A DNA stretch of 64,000 nucleotides from an uncultured Prevotellaceae bacterium (GTDB taxonomy: Bacteria > Bacteroidota > Bacteroidia > Bacteroidales > Muribaculaceae): NCBI GenBank assembly GCA_900318205.1, contig ONJS01000004.1:213328-277327 (forward strand), written 5' to 3'. Made by a program: the position numbers and the translations under genes. The first letter of the stretch is position 1. The number at the start of each line of letters is the position of its first letter. The notes under the pieces are model-generated. The model made no database searches. It was not told where the DNA came from and saw only the letters and a list, made by a program, of their open reading frames with translations. Positions 35,641 through 43,699 of the stretch are shown in pieces.

Positions 35641-37327
35641 CAAGCGACTATCAATCAACTCCCACGCGACCCGGTGGCATGATGCCGCCTACTGGGGCCT
35701 GATGCTCGTCGTCTGCATCTTGTTCTATATCATGAACTGCTGGACTTCCTTCAAGGAGGATGACATGGAGTTCTCCCTGCTGCGTGATGCAGGGCTCATG
35801 GATTTTCTGCGAGCCCAGTATGACCATTATATGACTGCCAACGGCCGTTGTGCCGACTTCTTTGCGACCCTTTTCTGTGCCTATCTGGGCAAGCCGTTGT
35901 TTAACGTCGTCAACACCTTGATGTTTGCCGGAATGGCCCATCTGGTAAGTCTCCTGAGCACGGGTCGCCGGTCGGTGCTGGTACTGGCACTGTTCATCGC
36001 CTACGTTGGCTTGTGGTTCCCGGTACCCGGTCAGACGATGCTGTTTGTCGCAGGCAGTTGCAACTACATGTGGGCCATCGTTGCCTCGCTGTTGATGGTA
36101 TATCTGCTGCGGAAGTACAGCCGCCAGCCTCGTCCCGGCAAAATCAAAACCATCCTGCTCATCCTGTTGGCTTTTGTCGCAGGAAACTTCAATGAGGCGA
36201 CTTCGTTCGGCTTCTTCGGCGGCTTGGTGCTGTATTATCTTTTCAACCGCAAAGAAATCAATCGCACCGTCGTATTGGTGCTGCTGTCATACCTGGCTGG
36301 ACTCGTCGTCATTATGGGGTCACCTGCCGCTTGGCAACGAGCCTCGACCAGCGTGGTTGTCGATTTAAGTTTCAAGGACCTGCTGATGAGCCGCGCCTAC
36401 ATCTTCGCCAAGATGATGGTGCGCATCGTTGCCCCAGCACTCGCCGTGCTGGTCGGTTGCGTAATGCTGGTGAAGAAATCCGTTCGACCTCTGCTCCAAT
36501 GCTTGTGGACCTATATCCTACCCTGCCTCATGTTGCTGATGATTGCACTGGGATACCTGTATGACAGAGCCTATGCCCCCATGGCGACGGTAGGCTTCAT
36601 CATTCTCGCCATGGTCATCGATAGCCTGACAGCACGGCGGTCCGTGGTGCGACTTGCGGTCATCATCCTATGCCTTGCCGTGAGTGCCCTGTATTATCCT
36701 TCACGCATGAAGGTGCTGCGTGACCTGAAGCAATTTGAAGACCGTATCGCCAGCGACATCACCCAGGCACCGAGTCAAGCGGTGCTGCACGAGTATGTTT
36801 TCAATGGGAGCAGTCCCTTTGCCACGCCCTTGAGATATGTGTCGAGGGAGTTCTTCAACCGCGAATCCACCTATCGCGCCTACTTCGGGAAAGAGAACGT
36901 CCAATTTGTGGACGATTCCGTCTATGCGCGATATCACGAGGGCCGACTGCTGGACGGCGCCAAACCGCTGCCGATGGTGAGCGACCGCCCGGAAATTGCC
37001 GATACCGTGTTGCTCGTCGCTGGACAGGACTACATGATTATACCCGTGAAAGGTGACACCTTGCCTGCATCTCCCCAGTTGGCCATCTTCCACCTGAAGA
37101 GCAGCAACCGCGGATTAAGTCCTGAGGAAATCAAAGGCCGCAAGAGACTGGGTATCGACACCGATTTTTCACCTTATGGCTGCTATCCGCTTTTTTATCA
37201 GGGTCAGCAACTGCTGGTACTCCCCACCATGGGCCGTAACGTCTCCCACATCACGATTCAACTCGACTACATGGGCGAACTCGGCGAACTAACCCTAACC
37301 CCCACCAGTCCAAAGCCTAACATCTAG
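35633..37327 (+). CDS. DUF6056-like polytopic membrane protein, putative GT-C enzyme (copy 3)
   Basis: 564 residues. The N-terminus is MDNKRLSINSHATRWHDAAYW, then SFKEDDMEFSL after the first helix, GKPLFNVVNTLMFAG, PVPGQTMLFVAGSCNYMW and NEATSFGFFGG. ATG 35633 overlaps the previous stop by eight bases, so translation is coupled. The extreme C-terminus (SPKPNI) and stop are encoded by a reverse copy of the TAGATGTTAGGCTTT repeat, suggesting that repeat insertion reset the 3' end. The next gene begins two bases later. Confidence 0.78.
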   Translation: MDNKRLSINSHATRWHDAAYWGLMLVVCILFYIMNCWTSFKEDDMEFSLLRDAGLMDFLRAQYDHYMTANGRCADFFATLFCAYLGKPLFNVVNTLMFAGMAHLVSLLSTGRRSVLVLALFIAYVGLWFPVPGQTMLFVAGSCNYMWAIVASLLMVYLLRKYSRQPRPGKIKTILLILLAFVAGNFNEATSFGFFGGLVLYYLFNRKEINRTVVLVLLSYLAGLVVIMGSPAAWQRASTSVVVDLSFKDLLMSRAYIFAKMMVRIVAPALAVLVGCVMLVKKSVRPLLQCLWTYILPCLMLLMIALGYLYDRAYAPMATVGFIILAMVIDSLTARRSVVRLAVIILCLAVSALYYPSRMKVLRDLKQFEDRIASDITQAPSQAVLHEYVFNGSSPFATPLRYVSREFFNRESTYRAYFGKENVQFVDDSVYARYHEGRLLDGAKPLPMVSDRPEIADTVLLVAGQDYMIIPVKGDTLPASPQLAIFHLKSSNRGLSPEEIKGRKRLGIDTDFSPYGCYPLFYQGQQLLVLPTMGRNVSHITIQLDYMGELGELTLTPTSPKPNI

Positions 37328-37329
37328 AA

Positions 37330-39030
37330 ATGAAGCGTCAAACGACATATCCCGACTCACTGCGTGGCATCATGCGTTGGCACGATGTCGCCTATTGGGT
37401 ATTGCTCGGACTGGCCTGTGCCGTGTTCCTGCTGATGAACGTGTTGACGCCCTACAAGGAGGATGACATGGGGTTCACGCTCATCGACGGGGTGTGGACG
37501 CGGGTAAACTCGCTCGCCGACGCCTGGCTGTCCTACCGCAATCACCTCACCAATACCAACGGCCGCCTGTCAGACATCATCCCCACCCTATTTGCCGGAT
37601 TGCTGGGCAAAGGGGCCTTCAACGTGTGCAACACGTTGGTGTTCGGGCTGATGGCTCATCTGATGAGTCTGCTGTGTGCTCGCCGCCGCTCGGTGACTGT
37701 ACTGACGATGTTCCTTGCCGTCGTGGGCACCTGCTATCCCGTGCCAGGCGAAACGATGTTGTGGATGTCGGGCAGCGCCAACTACCTGTGGGCCGTCACC
37801 CTATCGCTCGGTCTCATCTATTATCTGCAACGAGAGCATGACCACTCATTGGGATGGGGAAAGGGCGCATTGCTATTCCTAGGCGCAGTTGTGGCTGGTG
37901 GTTTCAACGAGGCGACTTCATTTGGCTTCTTTGCCGGAATGTGCCTGTATTATGCCTTCAATCGCCGGAAACTGGACCGCCGGGCAGTAGTGGCTCTTGT
38001 CGGATACATGGTCGGCATTCTCTTGATTGTATCTTCGCCGGCGGCATGGAGTCGTGCTACCAGCGGGGACCTAATCCTCAACCTGCCCTTTGATAAACTC
38101 CTCTCCAGCCGTTGGCATATCTTTGCTGAAAAATCATGGCGTTTTTACCTACCCGTCGGAGCGCTGCTCGTGGGCATTGTAGCCTTGATGATGAAGCGGG
38201 GACGTGCCGTCAAGGAGTGCATCTGGAGTTACATCTTCGTGGGTCTGACACTGGTGATGTTCGCTCTGGGCGTCTTGCACGAGCGTGCCTATGCCCCGTG
38301 GGTCACTGTGGCCTTCATCGTTGTGGCCATCGGAGTTGACCGCATCCTGGCACGGCAGCCGTGGCCACGTTTGGCAATCATCCTGCTGTCGGTCGCTTTG
38401 ACGGTGTTCACCTTCGGTCGCGGCATCAAGATGCTGCAGCAGTACAAGACCTTCAATGACCAGATCGTCAACGAGATTGAGGCAGCCCCTCAACAGGCCG
38501 TACTGCATGAACAACAGTTCCAAGGCTACAGCCGTTTCATCAAGCCGATGAATTACCAGAGTGACAATTTCTTTGCCCACGAGATCGTCTATCGCGGCTA
38601 CTTTGACAAGACCAACGTGCAGTTCGTCAGCGATTCAATCTATGTGAGGTACCAAGAGGGGCGCCTGCTTGACGGAGCCTCATCCATCATGCCCCGCAGC
38701 GACCGTCCCGACCTTGCCGGGCCCGTTTATACCTTTGAAAACCAGGACTACATGGCATTCCTGCTCAAGACCCCGTCCCTGCCCTACACATTCCAGACAG
38801 CCCGGGCCTATACCTCATCGGCAACGGCTAAAACTATTGACCAGACCGAGGTTGAAAAACGCGAGAAATACGGCATCCGTCTGGACTATATCCCCATCGG
38901 GTTCTATCCCATTGAGTATCAAGGTCAGTGCTATCTCATTTGCCGCAAGCCTGATGCCACTGTCCACAAGATTGTCTTTCCCTTGACCCTGCCTCCTGAC
39001 CCTGAAGAGATCACTTTTGAGGGTTTCTAG
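37330..39030 (+). CDS. DUF6056-like polytopic membrane protein, putative GT-C enzyme (copy 4)
   Basis: 566 residues. Motifs in order: MRWHDVAYWVLLG, PYKEDDMGFTL, GKGAFNVCNTLVFG, PVPGETMLWMSGSANYLW, NEATSFGFFAG, and in the soluble end FDKTNVQFVSDSIYVRYQEGRLLDGA, a segment strongly conserved among all five copies. Starts two bases after copy 3. The gene ends the operon; the 125-base gap before porZ holds a 14-bp palindrome at 39122-39135. Confidence 0.78.
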   Translation: MKRQTTYPDSLRGIMRWHDVAYWVLLGLACAVFLLMNVLTPYKEDDMGFTLIDGVWTRVNSLADAWLSYRNHLTNTNGRLSDIIPTLFAGLLGKGAFNVCNTLVFGLMAHLMSLLCARRRSVTVLTMFLAVVGTCYPVPGETMLWMSGSANYLWAVTLSLGLIYYLQREHDHSLGWGKGALLFLGAVVAGGFNEATSFGFFAGMCLYYAFNRRKLDRRAVVALVGYMVGILLIVSSPAAWSRATSGDLILNLPFDKLLSSRWHIFAEKSWRFYLPVGALLVGIVALMMKRGRAVKECIWSYIFVGLTLVMFALGVLHERAYAPWVTVAFIVVAIGVDRILARQPWPRLAIILLSVALTVFTFGRGIKMLQQYKTFNDQIVNEIEAAPQQAVLHEQQFQGYSRFIKPMNYQSDNFFAHEIVYRGYFDKTNVQFVSDSIYVRYQEGRLLDGASSIMPRSDRPDLAGPVYTFENQDYMAFLLKTPSLPYTFQTARAYTSSATAKTIDQTEVEKREKYGIRLDYIPIGFYPIEYQGQCYLICRKPDATVHKIVFPLTLPPDPEEITFEGF

Positions 39031-39121
39031 CATGAAGGCTATTAGGGCTTTGACACGACACATCGTGATAATGAAAATCATGCTCACACAATTTAATGGG
39101 CAGTCATTACGTTATTATAGT

Positions 39122-39135
39122 ATCACGCGCGTGAT
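39122..39135. repeat. 14-bp perfect palindrome upstream of porZ
   Basis: ATCACGCGCGTGAT lies 57 bases before the porZ ATG. It could be a dimeric operator; no regulator is identified and no promoter box was found nearby. Confidence 0.4.
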
Positions 39136-39191
39136 GGCGACCTGTCATTGCCGCGATGAGATTTATTCATGCTTTAAAACAAGAGATTGAG

Positions 39192-41507
39192 ATGATAAAG
39201 AAGATATTATTGCTGGTATCTGTGGCCATCATGTCGGCATTATGCCCTGTTGCTGCTCAAAATGCGGTGGGAGACTGGGTCATCCACAATACGTTTGTCG
39301 GTACCGACGTGACCGCTGTCGCCGAGGCTAATAATTGGGTTTACTATCTGGCAGGCGGCAATCTGTTCCGCCTTGACAAGGAGACGCTAGAGAATGAGGC
39401 ACTGAGCATCGTGAATTACTTGAGCGACTCGGGCATTAGCCAGATTTACTATAACAGCGAGAGGGAGTATCTTGTCATCATCTACAGCAATGCCGACATC
39501 GACATCATCAAGTCTAACGGCTCTGTGGTCAATATGCCCGAAATCAAGGATGCCGTAATGACATCCAGCAAGAACATCAACGACGTGACCTTTGCCGATG
39601 GCGTCATTTATGTGGCAGCCGACTTCGGCTACGTGGTTATCGATGACCACAAGTTTGTCGTCAAGGAGTCCCACATTTATGGCGAGCCCATCGTGTCGGT
39701 GGCCAAGGTGGGCAATAAACTGTTGCTCTCTACAGCCAACACATTCTACTATGGCGACGCCGACAAGTACTACGACCAACTGTCGGCTTTCACTGCCACC
39801 GATTTCCGCAGCAACTGCCGCATCTGGCCCATCAATGACAAAGCATTCTTCTGCATGACGGGCTGGACGTTCCTGGCCTCAATGACCCCCGAAGATGAAA
39901 ATAATGTCAAATTCAATTCACACACAATCATTGAGAGCAAGACCGCCTATGTCCAGAAGACCACCGACGAGGGTTTCCTGCTGAATGTGCCCCTGCAAGG
40001 CATGTGCTACAAGACCAACGAGGTAGGTGAGATTGTCGAGGAATTTGAGACTCCCGACGAGAAGTGCAGCTCCCACCCCGATGGTAATGGCGATATGTGG
40101 GCCGCTGGACCTAAAGGCTTGCATCACTTGGGTCAAGAGGACTACTACCTGCCTAACGCGTTGTCTTTCAGCAACCCCTTCTGGATGACTTACAACAAGG
40201 GGAAGGATATGCTGTACGTCTCCAATCCCACTGCCAACGGATTCTTCACCACCATGTCGGCATGCCGCGTGAACACCTATGACGGCATCATGTGGCATGA
40301 TGTCACTCCCGCGGGAGCACCTAAATACGGAACCTACTGGATTGAGTTCTTGCCTGACGATGACAACACCTACTTTATCGGAGCCTGGACCAATGGTCTC
40401 CACAAGGTGGTCAACAACGAGATTGTCCTGACCTATAATTCCGAGAACAGCCCACTGGTAAAACGTTCAGGTGCAATGCACCCCGTTACCAGTATCGACC
40501 GCTACGGCAACGTGTGGGCAGTACAGCCCTTTGAGAATAAAGACCATCCCGTCATGGTGCTTCCTGCTGCCAAGGCTAAGCTCAATCAGGTGACTGTCAA
40601 TGACTGGATTACACCCGTTATTGAAGGCATCAATTCAGAGTACACCCAGCGTTGCAGTTTCCTCTCGACCCGTTACAGCAACTACGATATCAAGATATTT
40701 ACCGATGGTGACTTCCAGAGGCCTATCTTCTTCTGGAACTGTGGTGGGGAGCTTCCCGTCAACCCGCAGCAGGTATCGTTCACTAGGCTGCTGGACCAGG
40801 ACGGCCAGTACTTCAGCTGGACAAATATCTTGTGCTTTGCCGAGGACTTGAACGGCACAGTGTGGATGGGCACCTCCGAGGGTATCGTTTCATTCAACCC
40901 GGCAAATGCCTTCTCAAGTGACTTCAGGGTGAATCACATCAAGGTGCCTCGCAATGACGGCACCGGCATGGCCGACTACCTGCTTGACGGTATCCAGGTC
41001 AACGGCATCGCTGTCGATGGCGCTAACCGCAAGTGGATTGCTACCAACAATTCCGGCTTGTTCCTCGTCAGTGCCGACGGTACCAAGATCATCAACAAGT
41101 TCAATAGCACCAACAGTCCATTGGCGTCCAATACGGTCTATAAGGTGTGCTGCAACCCGAACAGCAACTCGGTATTCGTCACCACGCCCGAGGGCTTGTA
41201 TGAATACTTCAGCGATTCCAGTCCTGCCGAGCCCAACTATGACAACATCTACGCCTATCCCAACCCCGTTCGACCTGAATACAGTGGCAACGTGACCATC
41301 ACCGGCATGATGGACAACTCGCTCATCAAGATTGCCGACGCCAGCGGTGTAGTCATTCGCCAGATGAAATCAACGGGCGGCATGGCGACTTGGGACTGCT
41401 GCGACCAGTATGGCGAGTACGTCAAGACGGGTGTCTATATGGTACTCTGCTCACAAGCCAACGGCAGCGGTGAGGCCGTAGTGACCAAAATCGCCGTCAT
41501 CCGATAA
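39192..41507 (+). CDS. porZ: PorZ-like T9SS surface beta-propeller protein with C-terminal sorting-type domain
   Basis: 771 residues. Signal peptide MIKKILLLVSVAIMSALCPVAAQ (ATG 39192; a start at 39156 would only add a basic extension). Two seven-bladed propeller-like halves with two-component-regulator-propeller style repeats follow, then a C-terminal domain with YAYPNPVRPEYSGNVTI and GVYMVLC-type strands, the CTD of T9SS substrates. PorZ in Porphyromonas gingivalis works with the PorU sortase to deliver anionic lipopolysaccharide to substrates. Similarity to PorZ rests on the opening VGDWVIHNTF...AEANNWVYYLAGGN segments and on architecture. Confidence 0.72.
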   Translation: MIKKILLLVSVAIMSALCPVAAQNAVGDWVIHNTFVGTDVTAVAEANNWVYYLAGGNLFRLDKETLENEALSIVNYLSDSGISQIYYNSEREYLVIIYSNADIDIIKSNGSVVNMPEIKDAVMTSSKNINDVTFADGVIYVAADFGYVVIDDHKFVVKESHIYGEPIVSVAKVGNKLLLSTANTFYYGDADKYYDQLSAFTATDFRSNCRIWPINDKAFFCMTGWTFLASMTPEDENNVKFNSHTIIESKTAYVQKTTDEGFLLNVPLQGMCYKTNEVGEIVEEFETPDEKCSSHPDGNGDMWAAGPKGLHHLGQEDYYLPNALSFSNPFWMTYNKGKDMLYVSNPTANGFFTTMSACRVNTYDGIMWHDVTPAGAPKYGTYWIEFLPDDDNTYFIGAWTNGLHKVVNNEIVLTYNSENSPLVKRSGAMHPVTSIDRYGNVWAVQPFENKDHPVMVLPAAKAKLNQVTVNDWITPVIEGINSEYTQRCSFLSTRYSNYDIKIFTDGDFQRPIFFWNCGGELPVNPQQVSFTRLLDQDGQYFSWTNILCFAEDLNGTVWMGTSEGIVSFNPANAFSSDFRVNHIKVPRNDGTGMADYLLDGIQVNGIAVDGANRKWIATNNSGLFLVSADGTKIINKFNSTNSPLASNTVYKVCCNPNSNSVFVTTPEGLYEYFSDSSPAEPNYDNIYAYPNPVRPEYSGNVTITGMMDNSLIKIADASGVVIRQMKSTGGMATWDCCDQYGEYVKTGVYMVLCSQANGSGEAVVTKIAVIR

Positions 41508-41548
41508 GACACTATAGCAGAGATCCTGACATCAACGTCTGATTAGAC

Positions 41549-41600
41549 AAAAGTGGAATCCGCCTTCATCATGATGGAGACGGATTCCACTTTTATCTTA
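41549..41600. terminator. bidirectional terminator between porZ and the CPBP protease gene
   Basis: A perfect 13-bp stem (AAAGTGGAATCCG at 41550-41562; complement at 41581-41593) closes an 18-base loop and is followed by TTTATCTT on the plus strand. It serves convergent genes. Confidence 0.75.
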
Positions 41601-41625
41601 GTACTGCCGTTGCCTCTATAGCATT

Positions 41626-42540
41626 TTATTCTTCAGCCGGAGCCTCGTTGATGATGTTGGTAACCGGTTGGACGTTTTCCATAGCCTCAACAGGCAGGGG
41701 CGGCGGCAAGACTTCGGTGACAGGAGCGGGTATAGGGGTGCGGTCCTTGGTCAGCCAGCCTATTTTCTTTGCAGCAAGGGCGATGATGATGATGCTCACC
41801 ACAATCAGGGGAATACCTATCGTCAAGGGCAGCGTATAGTTCTCATCATACATGGCATCGGGTGATGCAAAAGCGATGATGCAGGCAGCCGTGTTGTTCA
41901 CTACATGGATGAGAACAGTGGGCCAGATGCTGCGAGTGCGGTAATAAACCCAACCCATGAAGATGCCGATGACGGTAGCGGTAAAGCCTTGGGCCCAATT
42001 GAGATGAATGACAGCGAACAACAGCGCCGAAATCACGATAGCAAACCACGGATTCCAGTGTTTCTGCAGCAACCTGCGCTCAACGGCACCACGAAGGATA
42101 ACCTCCTCGGCCAGCGGTCCAACCAGGCATATAGAGAGCAAACCGATGGGGTTCGTCATCATCTGCACGAGCGTTTCCATGATCTCGGGATCTTCGGGAA
42201 TGGGGAGATAGAATCCTGCCATGAGGTCAAATATCAGCAAACCGACGGCAGCCACTGCAGCCCACAGGTAGAGCTTTTTGGCCGAGAAATTCTCACCGTA
42301 GGTATAGCCATAATTAAATTTGAAGTTGGTATATTTCCTCATCCAGAACACTAACAGAACGACCAGGTCACACAATAACAATGATACAGCAGTGTACCAG
42401 GGATGAGCCAACATTTCCTCCAAACCAGGAAATGGATGCCCGATGATGGCACATACCAGATAACCCAACAAAAGGGTCACAAGCCCTACGAAGATATTGA
42501 TTAGCAGAAAGATAATCAGATATTTAAATGCAGCTTTCAT
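41626..42540 (-). CDS. CPBP-family intramembrane metalloprotease
   Basis: 304 residues with about eight membrane helices. CPBP (Abi/CAAX protease-related) motifs are complete: EEVILR (Glu145, Glu146, Arg150), FAVIHL (His179) and a third motif with His212 (LIHVVNN). The C-terminal 40 residues are a cytosolic proline-rich tail (PIPAPVTEVLPPPLP). Family members cleave CAAX-like or peptide substrates in the membrane and sometimes protect against bacteriocins. Start ATG 42540. Confidence 0.85.
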   Translation of the reverse strand: MKAAFKYLIIFLLINIFVGLVTLLLGYLVCAIIGHPFPGLEEMLAHPWYTAVSLLLCDLVVLLVFWMRKYTNFKFNYGYTYGENFSAKKLYLWAAVAAVGLLIFDLMAGFYLPIPEDPEIMETLVQMMTNPIGLLSICLVGPLAEEVILRGAVERRLLQKHWNPWFAIVISALLFAVIHLNWAQGFTATVIGIFMGWVYYRTRSIWPTVLIHVVNNTAACIIAFASPDAMYDENYTLPLTIGIPLIVVSIIIIALAAKKIGWLTKDRTPIPAPVTEVLPPPLPVEAMENVQPVTNIINEAPAEE

Positions 42541-42828
42541 AATGCTAAAATTTTAAATGATACTATAATTAATCCTCTTTTGCCCATTAGACGCATGAGC
42601 AAACAGAAAAACTACACAAAAAACCGTGAAAAAGTAAGTCGTCAAATATCTGGGCGAAAAGTCAGTGCGCTTTCATCGTTCATTGAGAAGACGATGAATG
42701 CTTGATGTTGAATGTTACTTTCTGCGCTTTAGCCGCCTTGTTTTAAGCTCAGGCCGGTTTCTTGTCAATGTGGTTAATATGTAGCTGAGCAAAAGAAGTA
42801 AAACTACGATGGAAGACCAGCTAAAAAT
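42541..42828. other. 288-base intergenic region
   Basis: No gene is supported. It contains an 8-bp inverted repeat (TTCATCGT, loop, ACGATGAA, about 42668-42697) and otherwise A+T-rich sequence serving as leader of the CPBP gene and 3' region of the DUF3667 gene. Confidence 0.4.
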
Positions 42829-43644
42829 CTATTGTATTCTGAATGGGTGATCGGGGGCCACAGCATATTCTATAAATTCATCGAATAATACCCACAAAAA
42901 TATGCCACATACCATCATAATAGCATGACGCCAAAATGTTCCCCACACCCCAAAACCAAATATCTGCTTATAAGCGACAAAGTAGTATATAGCAAAAAGA
43001 ACCATTCCTGATGATGCAATCACTTGCTCTGAAGCGCCGCATAATAATCCCAATGAATAAACGAACAATTCTATCATAATTTCCAATATGGACATGAATA
43101 TCGTAATAAAGAAGGCTTTAGGTATTGAGAGATGCGGGAACTTCGGGGAATTTTGGAATAGAACCCATGTAGGGAAAAGGAAACTCAAACTGAGTATTAT
43201 CCTAGACCAACCGGCATTCTTTTCTTCCCACATTGTGACAGCGCTACTTGTCTCTATGTGTAAGTTCAGAACATGCTGGAAAAGCCAGTAATAGATAAGA
43301 GTGTAGAGGATTGCGACTAAAAACAGCATCTTCACGGGTGGGAAACTCACCTGAAACTTGCCTCTGAGATATTCTGAGATGAAGTGACCGGGGCGCACTA
43401 TCAGTTGCCATAAACTATAAATGAGGGAACGATTACTCAACCCCCAAATTTCCATCACACCCTTCCGGACACTATTCCAGCTAATATCACCGATTCCTGC
43501 CTTTTGGGAGCAACAGGGGCAGAAATTGCCCTTGTAACGATGCCCGCAGCATAGACATTCATGCTCCTCATCGCTTGCGAAATGGAACTCGTAGGATTGG
43601 TGTTGCCAATTCTTGATGTTCTTTAACCGGTTTTTCAAATCCAT
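42829..43644 (-). CDS. DUF3667-type membrane protein with zinc-ribbon-like N-terminus
   Basis: 271 residues from ATG 43644 (the frame opens at 43677). The N-terminus has CLCCGHRYKGNFCPCCSQK, two CxxC knuckles giving a zinc-ribbon. GHFISEYLRGKFQVSFPP, a DUF3667 hallmark, precedes about four membrane helices. The function of the family is unknown; it often lies near transporters and stress genes. The product is more A+T-rich than its neighbours. Confidence 0.8.
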   Translation of the reverse strand: MDLKNRLKNIKNWQHQSYEFHFASDEEHECLCCGHRYKGNFCPCCSQKAGIGDISWNSVRKGVMEIWGLSNRSLIYSLWQLIVRPGHFISEYLRGKFQVSFPPVKMLFLVAILYTLIYYWLFQHVLNLHIETSSAVTMWEEKNAGWSRIILSLSFLFPTWVLFQNSPKFPHLSIPKAFFITIFMSILEIMIELFVYSLGLLCGASEQVIASSGMVLFAIYYFVAYKQIFGFGVWGTFWRHAIMMVCGIFLWVLFDEFIEYAVAPDHPFRIQ

Positions 43645-43699
43645 TGAATTTAATACAATTAGTTGCTCTCTTTTCAAGGGCAGAGTTAGCGATAATCTC

